From Acarospora socialis (taxonomy: Eukaryota; Ascomycota; Lecanoromycetes; Acarosporales; Acarosporaceae): 64,000 bases of DNA. The stretch is taken from the NCBI GenBank assembly GCA_025617375.2, contig JAMYGW020000003.1:2976001-3040000 (forward strand). The letters run 5' to 3'. Positions 25,601 to 36,279 of the stretch are shown piece by piece. Position numbers and translations under genes: made by a program. The stretch's first letter is position 1, and the number at the start of each line of letters is the position of its first letter. The notes beneath the pieces were generated by a model, which worked only from the letters and a program-made list of their open reading frames with translations, made no database searches and had not been told where the DNA came from.

Positions 25601-27659
25601 AAGATAAAAAATTATATATATCAATGAAAATCAGAATAAGAATGTTGATCTTTTTCTTGTTCACATTGTGTTTTCACTAATTGACAAACTTAATGAGAAC
25701 ACAAACTTCACAGATGTTCTTTTTGTCTTCAGCAATGAAAATTGATTTCTTAAAAATCATAACTTTATAAAGATCACAGAGCTTTGCAGAGTCAAGATAA
25801 ACAAATTATTAATGTTACAGCTTGTAGATCTTAATCTTTTTACTTAAAAATGAAGTGTTAATAAAAGATAAAGTGTTAACAGAACTTAATGAATCAATCT
25901 GCATCTAAGAGTTCACATTCAGTACTGTGACTGAAAGAGTCATCTCTGAATTAAATAACATGTGTATAACAGATAACAGAGTGAACTCATTCAGTTTTTT
26001 TGCAATGTATATAACTATATAGACACTGTCTCACTCAGACACTTTTATTATGACATTGTTATGTTTATTTCACATGTAAAGACTGTGCTGATCAAAGCTT
26101 TTCTACAATTTCATTTTGCACATTTGCTTTCTTAATAAAAGATTAACTTTTAATTCAGACACATAAAATATTGAACTTAAATTCATAAAGTTTCTGAATT
26201 TGTTCTGCATCACAGTTACTTCATAGTAATAAGAGTATAAGTGTTCTTTCTTAACTTTAATTCTTCAGCATCATATGCATATTAAAGAATTACTGAAAAG
26301 TTAACATTGATCAGTTATATATATAAAGCATTTAAAATCTGCAACTCATTCAGAGTTGAGTATCTTACTGACAGCTTTCTTAAATAAAGTAACAATTTCA
26401 TTATATTTCTCTGCATCAGACTCAGATAAGAATGAGTCATTATTTTTTTCAGTTTTAACATCAAAAACTTTATGCTTTCTGTTTCTGTGCTTGAACTCTA
26501 TCTTGTTTTTATGATGTGAGTTGTCTGCAAATAACTTGTTTGACTTTCTGACTAACTTAACTGTGATTGAGACAGATAATTTTCTTAATTTAATGTTCTT
26601 GTAAGCAGCAAAAAGATATTCACAATCTTAAATATGATGAAAATCACAGCAGAAAAGACATTTAACTGATTTATGCTGAAAAAAATGATCATTGTCAGAG
26701 CTTGATGATCTTTGATAATGATATTTCACATTATACTGATATAAGTGTATTAAATCTTTTTCTTTACATTAATCTATTCATAAAACAGTCTTAACAATCT
26801 TTAGTTGTGTCTTTTTCTCTTAAAGCTTCTGCAGACTTCTTTTGATGTTTAAAATGTCTTAAGTGTCAATTGTGTTGCAGATCACTGTGTAATTCTCAGA
26901 TAATGTTTGAAGAAATGTCTGAAATTGTTGTTCAGACTTAAATAAATCAGTTATATTAAACTAAGTTACAGCAATCTTTCTGTTCAGTTTGCTGAGATAT
27001 GCTCATACTTCATTGATAAATACATTTGTCAATATTCTGTATTCAATGAACTTCATTAAATATTGTTTTTCAGTGATTTGCAGCTTCTTCTTGTATTTGA
27101 ACTTCAAGATATCTCAAACATTTTTTGCATTAATCTTGTCTGCAATGTACTTCTGATCATCTGCACTAATATAGATGATGAATCAGTATAAAGTCTTTGT
27201 ATCAGACTTCTGATTTTCAAAATTAAGATTGTTGAGTGAGAAGAAGAAGTCACTAATAAAAATATTGATTACTAAAATCTCAATAGTGTATCACAGATCT
27301 TCATTTATCAGTCATTTTCTTATGAAAGTGAATCATTGATTGCAGTTCTTGTGACTGAGAATTGAGATGAGTTGTTGCTTTGTGAAAGAGTCATTGAAAT
27401 TCATGATGTAGCTTTTGATGATAATTGACATATAATATAAGAAATAAATAAAGTGAAGTATTAAGATGTACAGAAAAAGATAATGTAAATAAGAGAAAGA
27501 AGAAGTGTGTGTGCTTATTTACTTAACTGTTGAGCACTGTATCAAGTTGTCAGTAATGCTTGTTTTGCTCAATTTTTAAGTTTCTGTATCAAGCTGTCAA
27601 GATATTAAAACAGTATGCACTTTCTTTGAGAAGCTTCTTGCTAGTTTGAGCTCATAATT

Positions 27660-28223
27660 TATTGAATTTATTGAAAGATAAAAAGAATACTTGTGCTATA
27701 CTGCTGACTAACTGTCTATTTAGTGAAATATACATCATCAATTTGACTGTGATTGATGTGAATTGTAGAAATTGTCTATTTACATGCTCTGTCACACAGA
27801 CTATATGAGTAATGAGTAACTTTTGACACTAGTTTCAACTAAGACTATGAAAGCAGCTAGAACACCATACTTCTCAACACTTTATATTAATAATCAGTAA
27901 TGTTTATTTTACTTAATTTTTGAGTTTTTATATCAAGCTGTCAAGACACTAGAACAGTATACACTTTCTCTGAGAAGCTTCTTGCTAAATTGAGCTCATA
28001 ATCTATTAAATTTATTGAAAAATAAAAAGAATACTCATGCTATATTGCTGATTAACTGTTTATTTAGTGAAATATACACTGTTGACTTAACTGTGATCAA
28101 TGTGAATTGTAAAGATTGTCTATTCACATACTCTGTCATGTAAACTATATGAATAATGAGCAATCTCTAATGCTAGTTTCAACTAAGACTATGAAAGCAG
28201 CTAGAACATCACACTTCTCAACA
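27660..28223 (-). repeat. 5' LTR of Copia D1, present as a tandem LTR-plus-leader duplication
   Basis: The terminal 5' LTR is 28004-28223, followed by TSD CATTT. A second LTR copy of the same 220-bp length sits at 27660-27879. The two are separated by 124 bp that repeat the start of the leader, so a unit of about 344 bp occurs twice in direct orientation. The outer copy is the true end, judged by the TSD. Confidence 0.75.
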
Positions 28224-28513
28224 CATTTCAAGTATTACTCTCTGAAATTCAAGTCATACAATACTAATAATGTATAGAAATGTATTTTTATATCAGAAAA
28301 TTTTTGAAATATTTGCAGCAACTGTTACTGATATGATTACATGATCAGATGTGATCATAATGTGAATATTAAAATTAACAAAATCAAAAAAAAAAGAAAA
28401 AGAAAAGACAGAAGAAGCAGATAGTTTAAATGCATTTGAGTTGTATAACTTGAGCATCAGTCAAATATTTTAAATAAAAAATAAATATGTATTAATACAA
28501 CAAGATAACAAAC

Positions 28514-28692
28514 TGTCAAGAAGTGCAGTATTCTAACTACTTTTCTTGTTCTAATTAACTCTAGTGTCAGAATCTGAATTATATGAGTAAATTAAGTTGA
28601 TTACAGTTAATTTATTCAACTAATCAGTCTGCACAGTCAATGATGACAACAGTGTATGTTTTTAGCACAAGTATTCTATATATCTCTCAATA
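28514..28692 (+). repeat. Solo LTR of a Copia relative inside transposon E
   Basis: 179 bp starting TGTCAAGAAGTGCAGTATTC and ending TATCTCTCAATA, matching the ends of the D-family LTRs. The flanks CAAAC (28509-28513) and CAAGC (28693-28697) fit a TSD with one transition. No internal sequence follows, so it probably arose by LTR-LTR recombination. Confidence 0.65.
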
Positions 28693-28697
28693 CAAGC

Positions 28698-31600
28698 ACA
28701 CAAATCATATCTTGTGATCATCAATTCTTGTATAATACATTAACAGATTATCATCTGAAGAAACATCAAATTCTGCAGCAGTAAAATCTTTTGAAATTAT
28801 TAATTAATCTTTGAATAATATATCTTTCTGATATAGAGATTAATAGAGAATTTTAGAGATAAAATTGTACAACTTACTCAAGATGAGTTGAATAATTAAG
28901 TAATATTCAATTTAATTCTTTAAGAAGACTTCTTTTTCTGTTTTTTCTTCTTAATCTTTATCTTTGTATCTTCATCAGTCTTCTCTGTCTTAATCTTTTT
29001 CAAATTAAACAACTCATTCTTTACAAGAGCAATCAATTATAACTTGTATGTATAATTTGTTTTGATGCAATAATCTCTCAATAAAGTTGAGACATTCAAA
29101 ATCTCTATAACTACTTTGTTTTCAATATGTTCTGAATCTGTCTTGATATTTTATGCAACTGCAAGACAGAAAAGATCATAAGAATGTTGTATGACTGAAG
29201 AATATTTGATTTTTGAAAAAATATTACTTTGTATAAAAGATAACAGATCATCAATGAGATAATTATTCAACAAAAATGTACAGCATTGTTCTGTACAATA
29301 TTTAAAGATTTAAGTTAGAAAAAGTTTGTATGAATTGCAATGATGTCAAGATTTAAATCACTATATAATTTAAACTTTCTCAACTTCTTTTCATCATTAA
29401 AAGTTCATAAGAACTTTTGTCATGCAAGAATGATGATTGTACAATGTTTAAAAGTTTAACTGTTGATGATCACTGATGAAGAAGTTGTACAATTACTTAA
29501 AGTTGTTGTATCAACATGAGTTTTTTGACTTTCAACAGCATGAGTTACTTAAAGTACACAATAATTTACAACTTATCAAGCATCTTCTTCATGTCTGAAG
29601 AAAGAATTTCAAGTTATATAATTGAGTGAAAGAGCATTCAAATTAATAATGACAGAAAAATAAGAATTAATAACATTACAATTATAAAAACAGTATTTAT
29701 ATTAAGCAGAGAAGTATTCAGTAGAATGTACAACATCTTTAAGAATGCAATATGAATTTCATGATGATGAAAAAATCATTTTGTACAATCTGAATTATTT
29801 AAAAAGAAAGAAGATTTGCAAGCAAAAGAATTACAATTTCTGAAGATAGACATTCAACATATCTTTTGAGTTAGCATCAGTGAATGTCTTATTCTCAACA
29901 AAATTTGTTTTGTTATTATTTCATACAAAATTCTCACTTAACTCATAATGTTCATTACATTCAATCAGCTCTCTGTTTTGATATATATAATCTTTATAAG
30001 ATTTAGCAGATTTTATCAGAATTGAATGTATCTTGAAGACAATATGTAATTGTACAATAATATGTAATTGCTTGTACATCTCAACATAATGTCATGAATT
30101 ATCAACAAGAACATTTTTCACTTTTACATCTTTCAGAACTATGTTCAATACTTATAATTATGATGTAAATTACTTAAAAGTTACAGCAGAAAGATATTCA
30201 TCAACATTTTTTTAGTTAGTATCTATTGTATAATTAATTGTGATGAAAACTTATCTCAATCATTATATAATACTTATATGTTCATCATCACTTCTTCATT
30301 CATTCTCAACACATAATTCTCAGCATTGATAATTTCTAAACAATGATATAATATTTATGAACTATCTGCTACTGAATTTAATCAATTGACTTATTTTTAT
30401 ATAAAATGAACATTTCATAATTTCACATAGTCATAAACTTCTTATCAAATGATGAACATATACAATATTATTAGTGTGATGTGATCTGCAAGACTGATAT
30501 TATCTTAAAAATCTTGTTGTGTAAGATCTCTGAAAAATGTCTGTACAAATTATTTAGTAAATTGTATAAAGTAATATTAATGTAGAAATAATTTATTTAT
30601 CATTGAAACAGTTGACTTTTGATTAACTGACTTCATCAAGCTTCAATTCATTGATTTACAGTGTTGATGTCAAAAAAATAAATCTTTAACAGTTGTGTAT
30701 GTTCATTTGCAGTCATACAACTCAGTGTATAATAAACTTTCACACATAATGATGTTTTCTTGTCTCAATCAGAGCACAAAATTTGAGCATGTACTTTCAG
30801 ATTATAAATAACATTCAGATACTGACAGAGCACACTGATTGTTATATAATTTAATACATCAATATAAATTTATAATAAGTATCTGAAATAAACATCAATT
30901 TCAGCATAAATCTCAATGTCTCAACAGAACAGTTTGTCATGATTATCAATAAATCATAGATAATTGAGTCTTGACACAATATATTCTTCATACTGACATT
31001 GAAGATCTTTTGTACAATGAATGTGATCTTAAGAATTTAAATGTTTAATCATATTAAACAAACAATCTTTAATACAGCATGTCAGAAAGTGATTAGAAAT
31101 AGAATCAGAATGATATACTGATAAATGTTGAATTCTTTTATACAAAAGTGAGTGTGAAGCAATTCTCATTCATATTCATTAATGATATCAGTATTCAACT
31201 TTTTCAACATAAACTGTGTCATCTCTTCTTTTAACCCTTCAATGTTAAACAGAGAATGTTAACAAATCATTTTCATCTTTTTTTGTAATTGTACAATTTC
31301 ATACAATTCAATTTCATGTTCTTTCTTCTGCAATACATGTAGTATTTGAATATTATTGAAATATGCTTCATAAAACAAAGCAACAATCTTAATTTGTAGT
31401 TCAGAAGTGTCAATGATTTTGATTTTCTTTAAGATTTGTTATTTTTGTAATCTTCACTCAATCATATGATAACTGCAAGTGATATTCAACTCATCTTGAA
31501 GTTTTCTGCTAATATCTTGACTGAAGTAATTTTCTTAAAACAACTATATAATATAGTCTTTGCAGAAGTTAAAATTCATAGCTTATGCTGATATTGTGAA

Positions 31601-32693
31601 CAATGAATTCTATTTGTATGATTTAGAAATTAAAATTTGTGTAATTGTGACTGTGTATATTATTACATAAGCAAGAAAATTGAAACTTGTGTAATTGAGA
31701 CTGTGTATATTCTCATATAAGCAAGAAAATTAATTTTCTTTCTATAATATCAATGAGCTGTAGTATTGTATGAATTGAATACAATTATATTAATTATAAA
31801 TTTAATCTACTGACTTACTTAACTTCATCATTGATATAACTACTAGTTTTAAGCACTACAAAGAAGTGTAAATCTTGTTCAAATATCATAACAACTTATA
31901 TGATTAGATGAGAAGTAAAGAACAAAAATCAACAAGAAGATTAGAAAAAATTAATATGTATTTATTACAACACAATAGCATTCTTCAGTGATAATTCATC
32001 TTTATGCTCAGCAGACTCAGAATTTAAACTTAAGTGATACTCTTTAATTATCACAATATCATTATCATCTTCATCAACAGCATTCTCATTGTCATTTTAT
32101 ATGAAACAGTGAACTGTATAATCACATTATTTATAGTTTTTACATGTTTCATCAAAATGTTCTGCAATGCAACAACATTCTGAAAAGAATCTTAAAATTG
32201 ATATGCACTGCATGCATGTTTATTTGACTCTTTCATGAGACTAAATAAAAATGTCATTGATGTACAAAGAACAGTGTGTTGAAATCTGCTGTAAAGTAAT
32301 TATATTTTATATAAACTTCACAGATTGTTCAGAAAAAATTAGAAGTCTTTTACTCTGTAAATTGTGAACAAAAAGAATGAACTATTACTGTTTTACTAAG
32401 AGAACAGAATTTTGCTGAATGATAATGACAGTAATAACTGTATTGTATATGACAAAAGTTCTACATCATATGATTTATTAACATCAATGTATTAAAATTA
32501 TTTCTGTATACTTACATGATGATTGTAATTGAAATTGTGATAGTAACAAATCTGAAAGTGAAAGTAAAAATAAAGTTAGATAAAAAGCAGAGCATTAGTT
32601 GTACAAAGAACTTCATTATTATTCACTTAATAAAACTATACAGTTTGTAGAATCTATGAATTAACTCAACAATTTATTATAATTTTAAAAATT
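28698..32693 (-). pseudogene. Interior of transposon E: degraded, probably transposase-coding on the minus strand
   Basis: This is AT-rich sequence with no long open frame. On the minus strand short stretches look coding: a possible C2H2-like finger near 32.25-32.17 kb (CSAY...F...ALQ...H), an acidic stretch at about 32.1-32.0 kb (EDDNDIVIIKEYHLSLNSES), a stretch near 30.1-29.9 kb (VEMYKQLHIIVQLHIV), and a lysine-rich C-terminus near 29.0-28.9 kb (KIKKKKQKKK). I do not recognise the transposase family. The assignment as transposase rests on the position between the TIRs. Confidence 0.4.
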
Positions 32694-33168
32694 ACATTTC
32701 TTCTTGTTCTCTTTCTCACTAAAAAGATGTCAGTAATGTCTAATGTAATATATTGCTGTAGATTGTACAAATCAAAATTATATTATAACAGCTTCAATAT
32801 AAAAAGTCTGCTGCAGTATTAAGATTATTATCTGATTTTTTTTCAATTACAGTTCTATTTTCTTTTCATCTTCTCACTTCTTCAGAATCTGTGTCTGAAT
32901 AATGTCAAATTAAAATTCACTGTTATATATTTTCATATGATCAGTTTCTCAGATCAGTCTTTATATTGAGAAATATTTACTTCATTATTCTATGTCTACA
33001 CTATATCATTGATCACTGAAATAGAAGTGAACATTTTTGTAGATGATTGATTTGTTCATACAATGATGATAATGTTGATTACTTACTTACAGATCATCAT
33101 TTCTCTATGTGTTTGTGAAAATTTGAAAAAAATTTGATGTGTTAATAATCTCATTATTGTTCACTGTA
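32694..33168 (-). repeat. Right terminal inverted repeat of transposon E
   Basis: Inverted copy of 4290-4807. All CpG sites of the left tip are CA or TG here. TSD copy TCTGT follows at 33169-33173. Confidence 0.8.
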
Positions 33169-33173
33169 TCTGT

Positions 33174-33380
33174 GCTGCTCAACTTGTCATTACAATAGAT
33201 GTTTACTCAGAAGTGTTATAGCTTATTATTAGCAGTCTGCTTTCTACAATATTTTAGAGCAAATATTTAAGATTTACTCATAAATTTGAATTTGCTTCTA
33301 AAATCTACTCAAATCTATAGTTATTTTGATAATCTATCTCACTCATTTATCTCATCTCACTGTCATCACATCATCAATGA
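33174..33380 (-). pseudogene. HET-domain gene, 5' half, hypermutated
   Basis: Minus-strand reading just outside the right end of transposon E gives NIYCNDKLSS, matching the conserved DTCCIDKSSSAEL segment of HET domains. Further upstream is FALKYCRKQTANNK, which fits the helix before it. It continues exactly into the 3' half at 4289 once one TSD copy is removed. Several stops are present and all CpG is gone, so it is strongly degraded. The true N-terminus further right is not recognisable. Confidence 0.7.
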
Positions 33381-35879
33381 ACTTCTGTCACATAGCACTG
33401 CTATGAAAATAAATGTTTATCTTTTGCAATTGTTCTCATAATCTTCAGTTCTCAGTAATATATGTAGTTTCATTTTTCTGTTCAGTTCATCTCTTTTTAT
33501 TTATCTTTTTTATGTTTTAACTTTCTTCATGATGTTTCTCAAGATAGAAATCATCTTTTTCTTCTATAATGAGATCAAGCTGATCATTACTCATTCAATT
33601 GTCAACAAGAAGCAGTCATTTTGAGTTTTTAAAAGTAACTGAAAGACACAAATTTAAATTGTTATATGTAAAGTGTCAGCAAAATGTCTCTTTCAAATTT
33701 GTGTAGAGAAAACAAGAAAAGAAATTCAACTTAACTGTTATGAAATTTCATATCTGTTCTGTCAGCACTCACAATAAATTCTAATTGACTAGTTTTGTTA
33801 CTGTTTTGACTCAAAACAAAGAGACAGTTGTTTTTATCATTGAAGACTTTAATCTTTGTTTTTTTCAAATTTAAAGAACTGAGCACAATCAGCATGAAAA
33901 TCACATTTCATACTTGCAAAACTGACAAACAAGAAAAAGAATTCATCAAAATATTCACAACAGTCAGAAGAAGTCATTTCAGAAGTTATTTACTTTACTG
34001 TCAGCAATGAAGAACAGTACAAGACAAGATGAAAAGCAATAAAATTCACACTGCATTTATGATCTTAATGTGAAAAACAGTCACTTTCTTCAATGCTAAA
34101 TCTTTCTGACAGTGATGCAGAAAATCTTTCAACACTGTTAAAATCTTTTAGCAATGAACAGAACACACACTAAAAATAAACATAAATTAATACTTCTTAT
34201 CATAATCACAATTGACAGAAACAAAAACAACTTATTACTTGCATAAATTCTTGTACAACATGAAAACAAGACAAATTAAAACTGATTTCTATCTACAGTT
34301 AGTTCACATCTTCAAGAAATAAAAGAAAAAAATACTGTAATCATTAGTGACAGACAAAAGAGACTGTTAAAGACAGTTACAAAGTATTTTTCATGAGTTA
34401 AGCATGATCACTGTTGTCAGCATCTCACTGACAACATTTAAGTTCAATATTTCAGTACACAGTGTGCACAACTGTTCTGACATGCAGTTAAAGCACTCAT
34501 TGAGAATATCTTTAAGTCAGCAATTGAGAAGATAAGAAAGCAGAAGAAAAAATGTACAATTTATTTTAAATAAATTGAGTTCTCTATCTAAACATTCTAT
34601 GTTTTTTCTTGTTTTTAATATAATCACAACATCTTGAACATTGCTGAATTCATAAATAGTCATTAAAGAGATAAACAAGAAAAGCTGACAGCAGTGTTAC
34701 TGCTTTAAGTGTGAAACTGAATAATGAACAAGTTTTATGAACAACAATGTCAGCAATAGTCAGAAAGAATAATTAATGCAACAAAGATTTATTTGAAAAA
34801 AGTGCAACAGTAAACAATCAGATATCATATTGAATTCTTTTGAACAGAAGTTGAAAATGTTGTTATCTTCAATAACAAAACACATGCAGTATATCTTAAT
34901 AAAATATACTACAGCTGCAGAATCTTTCAGAACAGACAAATATTCTGTAAGCATATTCTGCAGCTATGTTGAGAGTAAAGTTTAGAAAGAAAAGACTATG
35001 TCAGTAAGCTGTATACAATAAAGAAGTACAGACTGACTTATCTTAAATTCTTTTATCTCATCATATGAAATAATCTTCAATTCAGTTCTGAGTGTCTTGC
35101 TTTTTCTGTTCAATCTATATCTAAATGTTGAAAGAAGATCTGAATTTATTAAAAATTGACTGTTATTCAGATACATCATTACTTCTTGTGCAAAGATATT
35201 AATTACAATAAAGAATGTTGTGATCAGAAGTAATTAAGAGCACAGTTATTTTTCTTTTCTTCTTTCTTCTTCTTTTTCTTCTTTTTCTTCTTCTTTTTCT
35301 CTGCTGTCTTCTACTTCTTTTTTTTCTTTGAAAATAAGAATGAAATACTGATCAGAATGAGACTGATGTGAGTAACATCAGTAAAACTGTTAAAATTATC
35401 AACAGTATCATCACAAGCAGTAAAAACAGAACTGTCACAACCAGAGAAAGTAACACAAGATTTATTAAGATAAGTCAGTATGACTTTGCACAAGAAGAAA
35501 GAGAAAATATCATTTAAATCATCATCAATTTCTTTCACTTCAGTCTGATTCTCTATTATCTCTATTATCTCTTTTATGTCAGTTGATTCAGCTCTTTTAA
35601 ACTTTCTTGTTTTATCTTCTGCTCTTTCTTTGCAACAGTAACAGCAAGAATTTACTTTTAAAGAGATTCTTGTCTGTAGACAAAATCTTTCATTTAATGA
35701 CAACAAAAATGTTCATAATTTAATGATAATATTGATGAAGAATTCAATAAAGACTCAGTATCTAAGAATTGTTGATCAGAATCTCAAGAATAAGCAATGA
35801 ACAAACAATTTATAAATGCATCATCAAAGAAAAAAGCAAAATTCAGAGAGAGCTACTGCAGAGACTTTGTGTTTAAAGT
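33381..35879. other. Unclassified AT-rich repeat DNA with degraded coding traces
   Basis: The plus strand shows coding-like stretches from about 33.8 to 35.2 kb: basic and serine-rich, with an SDSDAENLSTLL segment near 34.1 kb. The minus strand has an open stretch of 131 codons (35311-35706) with paired cysteines at its start (CCYCC), a charged EIIEIIENQTEVKEIDDD segment, and a lysine run. A CTT/TTC-rich tract covers about 35255-35335. I recognise no family, and no LTR or TIR boundary is clear. Confidence 0.4.
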
Positions 35880-36024
35880 GATTGTTGAGTCAGACTGACT
35901 TTAACTCAATTTGACTCAACTTTAACTTAACTCACAGATCAGATCAGAAATCTTAACTTACAAATTGAGTCAGAATTAATCTGATTGCTTTAACTCAATT
36001 TGTAGATTAATCTGAGTCAATTAT
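35880..36024. repeat. GAGTCA/TGACTC-rich palindromic repeat, possible hAT-type end
   Basis: Alternating ACTCAA and TTGAGTCA words in both orientations resemble the element at 54026-54163. It may be a mutated terminal region of a hAT-like element. No TSD was found. Confidence 0.3.
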
Positions 36025-36279
36025 GTGATATATACTTTGTGTACATTCATCATATATGATTTATGAAATCTCATAAAGTGTCATGTTCAGTATATAATAT
36101 TTCATATACTACATAGAGCACATTTCTAATGATTATTTTTAACAATTAAACATGATAACATGATAAGTTGATAACTTTACTACTAGCTTAAACTATTTTA
36201 TCATTTCACATCTTGCATCAATTCAAAAAATGTCAGACAATTATAAAATTTCTGCACAAAAGTTATATTCTTTGTTTAA

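Larger units (their letters stand above)
4838..28223 (-). mobile_element. Ty1/Copia LTR retrotransposon D1, broken, host to three later insertions
   Basis: Minus-strand element of about 5.3 kb once the nested elements are left out. TSD CATTT at 4833-4837 and 28224-28228. The 3' LTR is 4838-5058 and the 5' LTR is 28004-28223. The internal parts at 5059-6019, 12158-14030 and 25606-27659 are the reverse complement of element D2's interior: gag near 25.6-27.6 kb, pol in the rest. It was interrupted by Gypsy A at the TTTAA site and by D2 at the AAGAT site. It is heavily mutated, with many breaks in every frame. It inserted after transposon E and before A and D2. Confidence 0.85.
4290..33168. mobile_element. 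TIR DNA transposon 'E' inserted in the HET gene (about 5.5 kb without nested insertions)
   Basis: A class II element with terminal inverted repeats of about 475-518 bp. The left tip reads TACGGTGGACGATAACGAGG. The right tip is its inverse with only C-to-T and G-to-A changes. The 5-bp target duplication is TCCGC (4285-4289) against TCTGT (33169-33173), differing only by two C-to-T changes. The HET reading frame is continuous across the target with one copy of it. Removing Copia element D1 (4838-28223 plus one TSD) leaves about 5,488 bp. The superfamily is unresolved: the TIRs are long as in Mutator-like or KDZ elements, but a 5-bp TSD is not typical of either. It is the oldest insertion of the nest. 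Confidence 0.8.

Noticed and set aside
4290-33168. TA target duplication (Tc1/mariner style) for transposon E
   Set aside because: TA does flank both ends, but it is mirrored within the TIR itself. Using it would leave a duplicated GCGGA in the HET frame, whereas the 5-bp TSD gives a continuous HET sequence.
35255-35335. CTT/TTC tract as a possible polypyrimidine splice signal or telomere-like repeat
   Set aside because: It is simple low-complexity DNA with no gene next to it.
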